From contig VXOG01000028.1 of the NCBI GenBank assembly GCA_009840165.1, positions 91,937-155,936 of the forward strand: a stretch of DNA of 64,000 bases, in the 5' to 3' direction. This DNA comes from Chloroflexota bacterium (GTDB taxonomy: Bacteria > Chloroflexota > Dehalococcoidia > Lucifugimonadales > UBA3495). Made by a program: the position numbers and the translations under genes. Positions 32,983 to 42,363 of the stretch are shown piece by piece (position 1 is the first letter of the stretch; each line of letters starts with the position of its first letter). The notes beneath the pieces were generated by a model. That model had not been told where the DNA came from. It searched no databases and was given only the letters and a program-made list of their open reading frames with translations.

Positions 32983-34017
32983 ATGACTACCGCAACTGCG
33001 GTAAGTGCCGGACCGATGGAGTACGTGAAGACCATCGGCCTCACCACCAACCAGAGCGGTCGGGGTTTCATCAACCCCTACGACTGCGGTTTCACCAACG
33101 ACGGGCGAATCCTGGTACTCAACCACGCCGACGCCGCCCGCGCCGCGCTCATCCGTATCGGTGTCCTCAATTGGGACGAGGATTACCTGGGCGAGTACAG
33201 CAAGGGCACTGGCCGGGGCGAGGGTCAGTGGATGCTACCCATCGGCATGGCCATCAGCGCCGACCAGCGCGTCCACATCACCGACGAGCATCTGCATCGC
33301 GTTACGGTACTCGATACTAGTGGGGAATTCATCCGCATGTGGGGCGAGCAGGGTGATGCTTTAGGACAACTCAACGGCCCCTCGGGAATTTCCGTTGCTC
33401 CTGATGGCACTGTGTACGTAGCCGAACAGCATAACCACCGTGTTCAGGTTTTCACGCCGGAGGGCGATCCGGTCGCGCAATGGGGCGAACCCGGCGACGG
33501 CCCGGGCCAGTTCAATATGCCTTGGGGCATCGGGCTGGACACCGACGGCAACGTATTCGTCGCCGACTGGCGCAACGACCGCATTCAGAAATTCACCGCA
33601 GACGGACAGCACCTGGCGACCTACGGCTCTTCCGGCTCAGGAGACGGAGAATTCAGCCGGCCATCGGGCGTTTGCGTCGATTCGGACGGGTACATCTATG
33701 TCTCCGACTGGGGCAACGAGCGGGTGCAGCTTTTGGACCCGGAAGGCAACTTCGTCCAAACTCTACGAGGGCAGGCTACCCTGTCCAAGTGGGCCCAGGA
33801 TTTCATGTCAGTGAACCCCGACGAATACAACACGCGGCAGATTGCCAACCTGGTTCCCGACCTGCCAGACCACCTCGATACCCCTTATCTCATCTCTGCC
33901 CAGACCGAACCGTACTTCTGGGGCCCGGTGTCCATCCGCCTGGACCCTGAAGGGCGCTTGTTCGTGGTGGAAGCGAACCGGCACCGCATCCAGGTGTACC
34001 AACGCCGCAAGGACTGA
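32983..34017 (+). CDS. NHL-repeat beta-propeller protein
   Basis: A 344-residue propeller of about six blades. Repeats such as LNGPSGISVAPDGTVYVAEQHNHRVQVF, FNMPWGIGLDTDG and FSRPSGVCVDSDGYIYVSDWGNERVQ match the NHL consensus (P-x-G-(I/V)-x-(V/L)-D-x-D-G-x-(I/L)-Y-V-x-D-x-x-N-x-R-(I/V)-Q). Propellers of this kind bind ligands or act as lyases/lactonases; which is unclear. No signal peptide. It lies between the DUF1800 gene and glcD, whose TTG start is eight bases past its stop, so it is probably co-transcribed with the glycolate oxidase genes. Confidence 0.85.
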   Translation: MTTATAVSAGPMEYVKTIGLTTNQSGRGFINPYDCGFTNDGRILVLNHADAARAALIRIGVLNWDEDYLGEYSKGTGRGEGQWMLPIGMAISADQRVHITDEHLHRVTVLDTSGEFIRMWGEQGDALGQLNGPSGISVAPDGTVYVAEQHNHRVQVFTPEGDPVAQWGEPGDGPGQFNMPWGIGLDTDGNVFVADWRNDRIQKFTADGQHLATYGSSGSGDGEFSRPSGVCVDSDGYIYVSDWGNERVQLLDPEGNFVQTLRGQATLSKWAQDFMSVNPDEYNTRQIANLVPDLPDHLDTPYLISAQTEPYFWGPVSIRLDPEGRLFVVEANRHRIQVYQRRKD

Positions 34018-34024
34018 TCGAGAG

Positions 34025-35458
34025 TTGGCAAACAGCGACATCCTTACCGAGATAAGAGCGGTCGTTGGCGGTGATTATGTAATTGATCACCGTGAGGACC
34101 TGCTGGTGTACGAATACGACGGGTCAGTTGACCGCTCGATGCCTCGAGCGGTCGTTCTGCCGGCGAACACCGGGGAGGTAAGCCAGGTGATGGCTCTGGC
34201 CTACGAGGCCGGCATCACGGTTGTCGGCCGAGGCAGCGGCACCGGCCTCAGCGGCGGCGCCATCACGCCGCCCGATGGCCTCCAGATAGCCTTTCCTCGG
34301 ATGAATCGAATCCTGGAAGTGGATACGACCAACCGCACTGCATTGGTGGAGCCGGGGGTAATCAACCTGGACCTGGACAACCACGTCCGCCAATTCGGCA
34401 TGAGATACGCTCCGGATCCGTCCAGCCAACGCGCCTGTAGCCTGGGCGGAAACATTGCGGAGAACGCCGGCGGTCCGCATTGCCTGGCCTACGGCGCGAC
34501 CACCAACCATGTTGTCGGCATGGAGGTGGTGCTTGAGGATGGCGAAGTAGTCTATCTAGGCAGTCAAGCTCGGGAAGCAGCCGGATATGACTTGCGCGGG
34601 GCGTTCGTGGGTTCCGAAGGAACCTTTGGCATCGCCACGAAAATACTGGTGCGGTTGCTGCCCGCGCCCGAATCGGTTCGCACCTTCCTGGGAATATTCC
34701 CCGACATAGACTCCGCCTGTACTGCGGTATCCGCGGTAATTGGTTACGGAATCGTACCGGCTGCCCTGGAAATGATTGACGCTCTGAGCATCCGCGCCGT
34801 CCAGAACGTCACCGATGCCGGCTACCCCAACGACGCCGGAGCGGTGCTGCTGATTGAACTGGAGGGTCTGCGCGAGGAGGTGGAGGAAGTTACTCAGGAC
34901 GTGGAATCCGCGCTTTGGGATACCGGCGCTGCCGACGTGCGGATAGCCGAGGATGACGCGGAGCGGGAGCGGTTGTGGGTTGGTCGTAAGACTGCTTTCG
35001 GCGCGTTCGGCACTATCGCTCCAAACTATTATCTGGTGGACGGCGTCGTACCGCGAACCCGATTGACTCAGATGTTGCGCAAAGTCAACGAGGTCAGCGA
35101 ACGCTACGGCATCACCATCGCCAATGTCTTTCACGCCGGCGATGGCAATCTTCACCCATGTATGCTGTTTGACGCTCGCGAGCCTGGGGTCATGGACAGC
35201 GCAATGGCCGCTGCCGCGGAACTGATGGAAGAATGTGCGGCGCTGGGTGGCACACTGAGCGGCGAGCACGGCATCGGTCTGGAAAAGAAGGAATTCATGC
35301 CGCTGGTGTACGCCAACGATGACATGGTGGCGATGCAGAGAGTGCGGGAGGCTTTCGCTCCGCAAAATCGCCTGAATCCGGGAAAGATCTTCCCCGACGG
35401 AAGCTATTATCGCCCGGCGCCACACCCTGCGGCGCACACCGCCGGCCTGTACGCGTGA
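34025..35458 (+). CDS. glcD: Glycolate oxidase FAD-binding subunit GlcD
   Basis: A 477-residue PCMH-type flavoprotein. The FAD-binding domain shows VVGRGSGTGLSGGAITP, PDPSSQRACSLGGNIAENAGGPHCLAYG and GSEGTFGIATKI; the C-terminal cap has NVFHAGDGNLHP, a metal-binding motif, and SGEHGIGLEKKEFM. With GlcE and GlcF it oxidises glycolate (or D-lactate) to glyoxylate and passes electrons to the quinone pool. The start is TTG, eight bases after the NHL gene; the ORF track's 61-residue extension overlaps that gene in another frame and is rejected. The ribosome site is weak (AAGGA, 12 bases away). Confidence 0.92.
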   Translation: MANSDILTEIRAVVGGDYVIDHREDLLVYEYDGSVDRSMPRAVVLPANTGEVSQVMALAYEAGITVVGRGSGTGLSGGAITPPDGLQIAFPRMNRILEVDTTNRTALVEPGVINLDLDNHVRQFGMRYAPDPSSQRACSLGGNIAENAGGPHCLAYGATTNHVVGMEVVLEDGEVVYLGSQAREAAGYDLRGAFVGSEGTFGIATKILVRLLPAPESVRTFLGIFPDIDSACTAVSAVIGYGIVPAALEMIDALSIRAVQNVTDAGYPNDAGAVLLIELEGLREEVEEVTQDVESALWDTGAADVRIAEDDAERERLWVGRKTAFGAFGTIAPNYYLVDGVVPRTRLTQMLRKVNEVSERYGITIANVFHAGDGNLHPCMLFDAREPGVMDSAMAAAAELMEECAALGGTLSGEHGIGLEKKEFMPLVYANDDMVAMQRVREAFAPQNRLNPGKIFPDGSYYRPAPHPAAHTAGLYA

Positions 35459-35461
35459 TGC

Positions 35462-36811
35462 ATGACGGCACTGCCTGATCTCGGTCGGGATATTTCCGCC
35501 CAACTTGCGGCCCTTATCGGCCAAAACCGTGTGGTTAGCGATAGCCGCGTGTCAGATTACTCCATTGGGCCATTCGTTCCTTCAGCAATCGCGTACCCGT
35601 CAGAAATCGAAGAGGTCTCCGCGGTGTTGGCATGGGCACACCGTAACGACATCGCGGTTTATCCCAGCGGGGGCCGGACGCTCAGCAGTCTGGGGAACAC
35701 GCCGAGTCGTCCCGGGATTGCGCTGGACATGACTCGTCTGAATAGTATGATCGACTTTCAGCCGGCGGACCTCACCGTGCGCGTCCAGGCCGGCATGACT
35801 ATCAGCCAGCTCGATTCCACGTTGAGCCGGGACGGAAAGTATGTCCCGCTCGCTCCGCCTCTGGCGCATCGAGCCACCATTGGCGGCACATTGGCTACCG
35901 GCGTCAGCGGGCCAATGCGCTTTGCTTACGGGTTGCCCAGGGATTGGCTCATCGGGATCAGCGTCGTCGGAGCCGACGGAACCATGAGCAAGGCCGGCGG
36001 ACAGGTAGTCAAAAACGTAACGGGCTATGACCTGAACCGCCTGTACACCGGCTCCCTGGGCACGTTGGCCGTGATCACAGAAGCCACTTTCAAGATTACG
36101 CCGGCGCCGACGGCATGGGCAGCGACAATCGCCACGTTCCAAAACAATTCGGGTGTGGTGGCGGCGTGCCGAAACCTACTGTCTCAGCATATCGCTCCGC
36201 AGGGCCTGCACGTCCTGAGTTCGGCGGCAGCCCGAAGGATACAAAATTCCGACCTGCCCAGCGGGTCCGGGCCAATGGCGATTGCCCTGATCGCCGGCAG
36301 GCCGGCGTCAGTGAAGCGTAGGGTGGAAGATACGGTCTCGGCTTGGCGGGACACTGACACCACATTCCAGGTCGCCGGGCAAGAGGCCGTCGAACTGGTC
36401 GAAAAATTAGCGGACTTTCCGGTCAACCCTGCTGATCCACCGTCCGTATGCGTTCGACTGAATGCGCCGCCCGATGCTTTGGAAAAACTCTTGGCGTTGG
36501 ATGAGCAGGACATCGGTGTAGAAGTCCCGGGCGTAGTCGCCGACGCCGGCTTCGGCGGAGGCCGAGTGATGTGGTGGCGCGATATTTCCAGCGAAGACTC
36601 CGTTCGCGTCGCCGAACGCCTCCGGCAGATTCAATCCACAGCGGTGAGCTTGGGCGGCGACGCCATCGTAGAGACCTGCCCGCAGGCGGTAAGAGAGCTG
36701 ATCGACGTTTGGGGACCGGCGCCGTCGGGAATGGAAATTATGCGTCGGATCAAGCGCCAATTTGACCCCAAGAATCTGCTAAACCCCGGACGCTTTATCG
36801 GAGGACTGTAA
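35462..36811 (+). CDS. glcE: Glycolate oxidase FAD-binding subunit GlcE
   Basis: A 449-residue second PCMH flavoprotein. The N-terminal FAD domain has AVYPSGGRTLSSLGN, DLTVRVQAGMTISQLDSTL, RATIGGTLATGVSGPMRFAYGLPRDWLIG and GGQVVKNVTGYDLNRLYTGSLGTLAVITEA, which are typical of GlcE rather than GlcD. The C-terminus RRIKRQFDPKNLLNPGRF is also conserved. It begins three bases after glcD and its stop overlaps the glcF ATG (TAATG), so the three genes form a tight operon. It is somewhat longer than E. coli GlcE (about 350). Confidence 0.9.
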   Translation: MTALPDLGRDISAQLAALIGQNRVVSDSRVSDYSIGPFVPSAIAYPSEIEEVSAVLAWAHRNDIAVYPSGGRTLSSLGNTPSRPGIALDMTRLNSMIDFQPADLTVRVQAGMTISQLDSTLSRDGKYVPLAPPLAHRATIGGTLATGVSGPMRFAYGLPRDWLIGISVVGADGTMSKAGGQVVKNVTGYDLNRLYTGSLGTLAVITEATFKITPAPTAWAATIATFQNNSGVVAACRNLLSQHIAPQGLHVLSSAAARRIQNSDLPSGSGPMAIALIAGRPASVKRRVEDTVSAWRDTDTTFQVAGQEAVELVEKLADFPVNPADPPSVCVRLNAPPDALEKLLALDEQDIGVEVPGVVADAGFGGGRVMWWRDISSEDSVRVAERLRQIQSTAVSLGGDAIVETCPQAVRELIDVWGPAPSGMEIMRRIKRQFDPKNLLNPGRFIGGL

Positions 36812-38211
36812 TGGTCAGCGGCGCAGATCCCAAGACGGGCGAGGTTCAGCATTTGGGCGGCGGAATCGACGCTGGACACGGCTTCCCGTACGGTGTTCCT
36901 TTTGAGGGTTCGCTGAACGACGGGCCCGGATTCGTCGGCAGCGATGCGCCGGCGGAGGCCGATCTATACCGCTGCGTCCACTGCGGCCTGTGCCTCAGCG
37001 CCTGCCCCACGTATGTGGAAACACGGCTGGAAACGGAATCGCCAAGGGGCCGTATCGCCTTGATGAAAGCGGTCCATGAGGGTCGGACCGGGATCAGCGA
37101 ACGCTTGGTGTCCCACTGGGAACTGTGCCTACAGTGTCGAGCGTGCGAGGCCGTGTGCCCATCCGGAGTGCCATACGGCCGGCTGATGGAGCACACGCGG
37201 GCGCAGGTGCGGGAAAGCAATCTCGAGAGTCCCGAACTGAACCGGCTCTCTCGTCTGTTCCTGACGGCCGCTCTGCCCCACAACGGACGGCTGAGACTGG
37301 CGGGTCATCTGATGCGCTTGTACCAGAAGTCGGGCTTGCAAGGGCTGGTACGTCGTACCGGCCTTCTGAAAGCTCTCCCCGGCGGGTTGGACCAAATGGA
37401 AGCGCAAATGCCCGTGATGGGCAATCACTTCTTCACTCCGAGCAGCCAGGTTTATCCGGCGCAGGGCGAACGGCGGATGACCGTCGGACTGCTGTCCGGG
37501 TGTGTCATGCCCATGATGCAGGGTGAGGCGATGCGAGCGGCGGTTCGTGTGTTACAGCGCAACGGCTGCGACGTTGTGATACCGACTGGGCAAGGCTGCT
37601 GCGGCGCGCTTAACCTGCACGCGGGGGATCTGGAGTTGGGGCGACAGTTGGCGAGGCGGAACATCGACGCTTTCCGCGCCGCCGGCGTTGATTCAATCAT
37701 CACGGCTTCAGCCGGTTGCGGCTCCTCCATGAAAGAATACGGCGACTTGCTGCGCGACGACGCGGCCTACGCGGATGTGGCCCACGAGTTCGCGGAAAGC
37801 ACGCGGGACATCAACGAATTTCTGGCCGGCTTGCCCGTGGATCCACCCCGATCTGAACTATCTTGGCGAGTGACTATGCAGGACCCTTGCCACCTGGCCC
37901 ACGCTCAACGGATCACCGAGGCCCCTCGCCAGGTTCTGCGTAGTATCCCGGGGTTGCAACTGACGGAGATGGCCGAATCGTCGCTTTGCTGCGGGTCGGC
38001 GGGGTTCTACTCGCTGCTGCAGCGGGATATGTCCCAGCGACTCCAACGGCGCAAGATAGGAAACGCGCTGGCAACCGAAGCTCAGGTCATCGCTTCCGCC
38101 AACCCCGGCTGCATGGCGCAGTTGGAACAGGGATTGCGAGACGCCGCATCCGACATGCGGGTAATGCACGTGGTAGAAATACTCGACGCGGCGTACAGAA
38201 TCGAACGCTGA
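36811..38211 (+). CDS. glcF: Glycolate oxidase iron-sulfur subunit GlcF
   Basis: A 466-residue iron-sulfur protein. Two 4Fe-4S motifs lie near the N-terminus (CVHCGLCLSACPT and CLQCRACEAVCPSG), followed by two CCG domains: GCCGALNLHAGD and LCCGSAGFYSLLQ, with SGCVMPMMQ and DPCHLAHAQR. It carries electrons from the flavin subunits towards the membrane. The first 45 residues, rich in glycine, are an extension before the first cluster. It overlaps glcE by one base and converges with the aminotransferase gene one base after its stop. Confidence 0.93.
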   Translation: MVSGADPKTGEVQHLGGGIDAGHGFPYGVPFEGSLNDGPGFVGSDAPAEADLYRCVHCGLCLSACPTYVETRLETESPRGRIALMKAVHEGRTGISERLVSHWELCLQCRACEAVCPSGVPYGRLMEHTRAQVRESNLESPELNRLSRLFLTAALPHNGRLRLAGHLMRLYQKSGLQGLVRRTGLLKALPGGLDQMEAQMPVMGNHFFTPSSQVYPAQGERRMTVGLLSGCVMPMMQGEAMRAAVRVLQRNGCDVVIPTGQGCCGALNLHAGDLELGRQLARRNIDAFRAAGVDSIITASAGCGSSMKEYGDLLRDDAAYADVAHEFAESTRDINEFLAGLPVDPPRSELSWRVTMQDPCHLAHAQRITEAPRQVLRSIPGLQLTEMAESSLCCGSAGFYSLLQRDMSQRLQRRKIGNALATEAQVIASANPGCMAQLEQGLRDAASDMRVMHVVEILDAAYRIER

Positions 38212-38212
38212 T

Positions 38213-39415
38213 CTAACTGGCAATGCCGTTGTTCGCAAAACTCCGCTGGGCGGCCGCTACGCTGGCTCCAAACGCAACCTCGTAGCCGGAATCAGCCAGG
38301 ATCATCTCGAGGGCCGACAGCACGGATAGCACGTTGCTCTCCCGGGCCCCTTCGCCCATCATGCCGATGCGCCAGACCCGGTTGCGGAACTCACCGAGGC
38401 CACCGCTGACCTCGATATTGTAGTCGTTGAGCAATCGGCCACGCACTGCTGCCTCGTCAATTCCCTCCGGGGACTTGACGACGGTGATGGGATTCAGCTG
38501 ATAGTCCTCCGCAGTGGTCAACTCCAACCCCATAGCAGCCAGTCCGGCTCGGAGACCGGCGGCGACATGGGCGTGGCGAGCGTGTCGCTGATCAATTCCC
38601 TCCTCCATCATCATGCGCAGCGATTCGCGCATGGCGTAGGTCATGGTGATGGGGCTGGTGTGGTGATAGACGCGCTGGGTTTCATTCCAGTACTCGGCAA
38701 CTCCCTGGAGGTTGAAGTAAAAGCTCTCGACCCTGGTGGAACGCTTGTTGATGGCGTCCATGGCCCGCTCGCCAAAGCTGATGGGCGCCAATCCCGGAGG
38801 CGCTCCCAGGCACTTCTGGCTGGCGCTGTAGCACACGTCGATGTCCCAGTCATCCACACGTACCTCGTGGCTGCCAAGAGAAGTAACGGCATCGACTACC
38901 ACCAATGCGCCGTAGCGGTGCGCCATGTCGATGGCGTGCTGCAACGGAGTGATCGCGCCGGTCGAGGTTTCCGCATGAACCAGGCCGACCATCTTGGTTC
39001 CCGGGTTGGCCTTCAGCGCATCCTCCAAAGCATTGAGGTCCGCCGGCTCGCCCCACGGAGAATCAACCATGACGGTGTTTGCGCCGCACCGCTCGGCAAT
39101 GTCGGCCAGCCGCACACCGAAATAACCGTTGCGACAGACGATAGCCGTATCGCCTCGTTCGAGGATGTTTACGCACGCAGTTTCCATGGCGCCGGTTCCG
39201 GTGGCCGAAATGGGCATGGTCACGTAGTTTTCGGTGTGAAAGACTCGTCGGAGCATCTCGCACACGTCGTCCATGATCTGGAAAAAGAGCGGGTCAAGGT
39301 GCCCCACCACGGGCTGGGTCATGGCGCGCAGTACGCGAGGGTGGACGGTACAGGGACCCGCTCCCAGCAGCAGCCGGTTCGGGGCTTCAAATTCATCGAA
39401 GTATGATTCGTTCAC
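38213..39415 (-). CDS. Class V aminotransferase (alanine/serine-glyoxylate aminotransferase)
   Basis: A 400-residue fold-type I PLP enzyme. LLLGAGPCTVHPRVLRAM is the N-terminal signature, ISATGTGAMETACVNIL binds the cofactor phosphate, VVVDAVTSLGSHEV carries the PLP aspartate, and the Schiff-base lysine is in SASQKCLGAPPG. The family moves amino groups from serine or alanine to glyoxylate, giving glycine. Position facing glcDEF suggests it handles the glyoxylate made by glycolate oxidase. The start is GTG with GGAG six to seven bases upstream. Confidence 0.9.
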   Translation of the reverse strand: MNESYFDEFEAPNRLLLGAGPCTVHPRVLRAMTQPVVGHLDPLFFQIMDDVCEMLRRVFHTENYVTMPISATGTGAMETACVNILERGDTAIVCRNGYFGVRLADIAERCGANTVMVDSPWGEPADLNALEDALKANPGTKMVGLVHAETSTGAITPLQHAIDMAHRYGALVVVDAVTSLGSHEVRVDDWDIDVCYSASQKCLGAPPGLAPISFGERAMDAINKRSTRVESFYFNLQGVAEYWNETQRVYHHTSPITMTYAMRESLRMMMEEGIDQRHARHAHVAAGLRAGLAAMGLELTTAEDYQLNPITVVKSPEGIDEAAVRGRLLNDYNIEVSGGLGEFRNRVWRIGMMGEGARESNVLSVLSALEMILADSGYEVAFGASVAAAQRSFANNGIAS

Positions 39416-39462
39416 TGTAATCTCCGCTTTTCAAACTCTCAAGAGGTCCCGGCACGGCGGAA

Positions 39463-40260
39463 CTACACTACCGCCGACGCGCCGCCATCGATGTTGATGG
39501 CCACTCCGGTGAGGTAGCTGGCGCGTTCCGAAGCAAGGAAAGCGATCACGTCACCGGCTTCGGCTCCTTCGCCGACCCGACCCAGCGGCACACCGCGGCC
39601 GGCGGCCAACTGGGCATAGAAATCGTCCATGTCCAGATCGGGCTCGTTATTGATCCGTGTGTCGTACCGCCGCTGGTGCTGGCCGCTCTTGATGAGGCCG
39701 ATGCAAACGGTGTTGACCAAAATGTTGTCGGAGGCCAGATCCTTTGACAGGCCCTTGGTGATGGCGATGCCGGCAGCCCGTGAGATGGACGTGGGCATCG
39801 AGTTGGCGCCGGGAGTGCGCCCGCCGAGGTTGGTGACGTTGATAATGCGACCGCCGCCGACCTTGCGCATTTCGGGGATGGACGCCCGAATCAGGCGGAC
39901 GGCGCCCCATACCTTGAGCTCGAAATCGAACTCCCAGTCGTCATCGCTCACGTCCTCAAACCCTTTGGCCATGGAGGTGCCGGCGTTGTTCACCAGGATG
40001 TCCACACGTCCATATCTCTCGATAGCAGTGTTGACCACTTGAGCCGCAGTATAGCGGTCGGTAACATCGGCGGACAGAGGCAGCACCTCGCCCTCCGTAG
40101 CAGTGCGGATCTCATCTGCCGCTGCATCCAGGACGTCCTGCCGCCGGGCCACGATAATAACGTTGGCTCCCTCACCGGCCATACGCAAAGCGGCTGCTTT
40201 GCCAATGCCTTCACTGCCGCCGGTTACGATTGCTACCTTCCCATCCAAGCCCAACTCCAT
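39463..40260 (-). CDS. Short-chain dehydrogenase/reductase-fold protein without the YxxxK motif
   Basis: A 265-residue Rossmann-fold SDR. Cofactor binding is normal (VTGGSEGIGKAAALRMAG; DILVNNAGTSMAKG) and the C-terminal YLTGVAINIDGGASAVV is intact. The catalytic Tyr-x3-Lys is replaced: at the site normally read YSASKAA the sequence is TSISRAAG. Divergent SDRs of this kind are known in actinobacteria and proteobacteria and their chemistry is poorly defined. AAGGAGG precedes the ATG. It is upstream of the aminotransferase on the same strand, 47 bases apart. Confidence 0.87.
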   Translation of the reverse strand: MELGLDGKVAIVTGGSEGIGKAAALRMAGEGANVIIVARRQDVLDAAADEIRTATEGEVLPLSADVTDRYTAAQVVNTAIERYGRVDILVNNAGTSMAKGFEDVSDDDWEFDFELKVWGAVRLIRASIPEMRKVGGGRIINVTNLGGRTPGANSMPTSISRAAGIAITKGLSKDLASDNILVNTVCIGLIKSGQHQRRYDTRINNEPDLDMDDFYAQLAAGRGVPLGRVGEGAEAGDVIAFLASERASYLTGVAINIDGGASAVV

Positions 40261-40354
40261 CGCTCGCCTCCTTGTAAAAACCCGGATAATGTGACGGTAT
40301 CCGGGCGCAATTGTGTCGATAACCGACGGGGATTATAGCACAGGGCTGCCGGCG

Positions 40355-41128
40355 CTATTCCGATCGCGCTCCCGTCAGCCCCCACGAACCTTCGTGATCA
40401 CACGTGCCCAACATCTCTTTCAAGGCTTCCACCTCAGCCCTGCTAACCGTTAGCTCCCACTGTGCCTTGACCGACACCCAATCGGAAGCGTACCGACACC
40501 ACCCGGCGGTGTCCTCAGGCCGCCATTGGTCGGGCGGCTGCTTCCCCTTGGAGCGGTTCAGCGATGATTCGGTGACTTGGAGGCTGGCGGGATGATTCAG
40601 GTCGTTTGCATAGGCGCGCTTGCGCTCCTTATCCCAATCCCAACCGCCGGACTCGTGGGCGTGGCCCAGAGGCACATGATGGTCAATGTCCACGTCTCCA
40701 GCGTCGGTGAACACTTGGCCGCTCCATGGCCCGAGCCATTCGCCTCCCGTTACGCGGCATTCCTCATCGCCGGCAAAGGCGACCGCGGCAAGGCTTTCGG
40801 CAATCAGGGCCTCGGCCCGCGTGTCCTGGCAATCCTGGTCGGCGTCCACCCAATGCCGCCAGTCCCTCCGGTCGTACTCGATTTCGCTGCCCCGCTCGGC
40901 AACCGGCAAGTCATCCAGAACGGCAACTACTTCCTGCACATCCGATGGTAAGGGACGATCAAGGGCGGAACCACCGCCGGGCGTCGATGATTCGGCATCA
41001 GCCAACCGGGATATGCCATCGGCAACCCGTCCTGCCGTTTTAACTGCTTTGACGCCGGAATCACATGCCAACGACACCAATATCGCCAGCAGCATAAGCC
41101 CCAGGGCGATAGTGCAGGCACTTCTCAA
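40355..41128 (-). CDS. Exported HNH-family nuclease-like protein (DUF1524/GmrSD C-terminal type)
   Basis: A 257-residue protein. The N-terminus is a hydrophobic signal with a possible lipobox (LVSLACDS). The C-terminal domain has VDIDHHVPLGHAHESGG, followed by KRAYANDL and SSLNRSKGKQPPDQWRP, the H-H-N pattern of secreted HNH proteins of the DUF1524 type, ending with CRYASDWVSVKAQWELTVSRAEVEAL. It would be a cell-surface or secreted nuclease. The start is doubtful: TTG at 41128 lies directly after AAAGG, and ATG 11 codons later is possible. It begins six bases after trpB, in the slot where trpA is common. Confidence 0.78.
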   Translation of the reverse strand: MRSACTIALGLMLLAILVSLACDSGVKAVKTAGRVADGISRLADAESSTPGGGSALDRPLPSDVQEVVAVLDDLPVAERGSEIEYDRRDWRHWVDADQDCQDTRAEALIAESLAAVAFAGDEECRVTGGEWLGPWSGQVFTDAGDVDIDHHVPLGHAHESGGWDWDKERKRAYANDLNHPASLQVTESSLNRSKGKQPPDQWRPEDTAGWCRYASDWVSVKAQWELTVSRAEVEALKEMLGTCDHEGSWGLTGARSE

Positions 41129-41133
41129 CCTTT

Positions 41134-42342
41134 CTAAACCCCGAAGCCTTCCCGCTCGGCAATGGACGGCACGTCTTTATCGCCGCGGCCGCTGAGGCAA
41201 ACCACGATAATGTTGTCCGAAGGCATGTCGGCAGCCATGCGGCTAACGTGATAGATGGCGTGAGCGGATTCCAATGCGGGAATGATGCCCTCGGTTTGAC
41301 ACAGCAGGCGGAACCCTTCCAGAGCCTCGTCGTCCGTCACGGATAGGTATTCGGCGCGGCCCGTGGCCTTCAGCCAGCTGTGCTCCGGCCCGACACCAGG
41401 GTAGTCAAGACCGGCCGAGATGCTGTGCGCCTCCTGAATCTGACCGTGCTCGTCCTGCAAAAGGTACGACATTGAGCCGTGCAGCACACCGGGTCGGCCG
41501 GCCGACAGGGTGGCTGAGTGTTTGCCAGTTTCAACCCCCTCCCCCGCAGCTTCCACTCCCACCAACCGGACATCTCCATCGCCGATGAATTCATAGAACG
41601 TACCGATGGCGTTGCTGCCGCCGCCAACACAGGCGGCTACTGCGTCGGGCAGGCGTCCTTCTACGTCCAGGATCTGTTGCCGGGCTTCGTATCCAATTAC
41701 CGACTGGAAATCCCGGACCAGCATCGGGTACGGGTGAGGGCCGACCACACTGCCAATCAGATAGTGTGTGTTTTCAACGTTCGTAACCCAATCCCGGATG
41801 GCCTCATTGATGGCGTCTTTCAGCGTTCGCGTGCCGGATTCCACCCCGATGACCTCCGCCCCCAGCAGGCGCATCCGGTACACGTTTAGCGCTTGCCGCA
41901 CCGTATCCTCAACCCCCATATAGACGATGCACTGCAAACCCAGCATGGCGCACACTGTTGCGGTGGCGACACCGTGCTGTCCGGCGCCGGTTTCTGCGAT
42001 TATGCGCTGCTTGCCCATCCGCTGCGCCAGCAGGCATTGTCCCAGGGCGTTGTTAATCTTGTGCGCTCCGGTGTGGGCCAAATCCTCACGCTTCAGGTAG
42101 ATTCGGGCGCCGCCGCAATGTCGAGTCAGGTTCTCGGCGTAGTACAGCGCAGTGGGCCGGCCGGCGTAGTTTCGCATCAGGTGGTCAAGCTGCTCAGCGA
42201 AACCGGCGTCGTCCTGGGCAGCGCGGTAAGCCGTTTCCAGTTCGGTGAGGGCGGCCATCACCGTTTCGGGAACGAATTTCCCGCCGAAATCACCGAAGCG
42301 GCCCCGTTCGTCCGGGAGGTTAGTCTGGGTGGTAACTACCAT
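41134..42342 (-). CDS. trpB: Tryptophan synthase beta chain
   Basis: A 402-residue PLP enzyme that joins indole and serine. [16 protein letters not shown] is the N-terminal signature, the PLP lysine is in [19 protein letters not shown], the glycine-rich phosphate loop is [15 protein letters not shown], and the C-terminal LSGRGDKD is intact. Motifs match TrpB1, the form that normally partners TrpA, although no trpA is in the window. ATG was preferred to the ORF-track GTG because GGAG lies six bases before it. It is the fourth gene of the trpDCFB run. Confidence 0.95.
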   Translation of the reverse strand: MVVTTQTNLPDERGRFGDFGGKFVPETVMAALTELETAYRAAQDDAGFAEQLDHLMRNYAGRPTALYYAENLTRHCGGARIYLKREDLAHTGAHKINNALGQCLLAQRMGKQRIIAETGAGQHGVATATVCAMLGLQCIVYMGVEDTVRQALNVYRMRLLGAEVIGVESGTRTLKDAINEAIRDWVTNVENTHYLIGSVVGPHPYPMLVRDFQSVIGYEARQQILDVEGRLPDAVAACVGGGSNAIGTFYEFIGDGDVRLVGVEAAGEGVETGKHSATLSAGRPGVLHGSMSYLLQDEHGQIQEAHSISAGLDYPGVGPEHSWLKATGRAEYLSVTDDEALEGFRLLCQTEGIIPALESAHAIYHVSRMAADMPSDNIIVVCLSGRGDKDVPSIAEREGFGV

Positions 42343-42363
42343 GGGGGACTCCACTGCTGTCGA

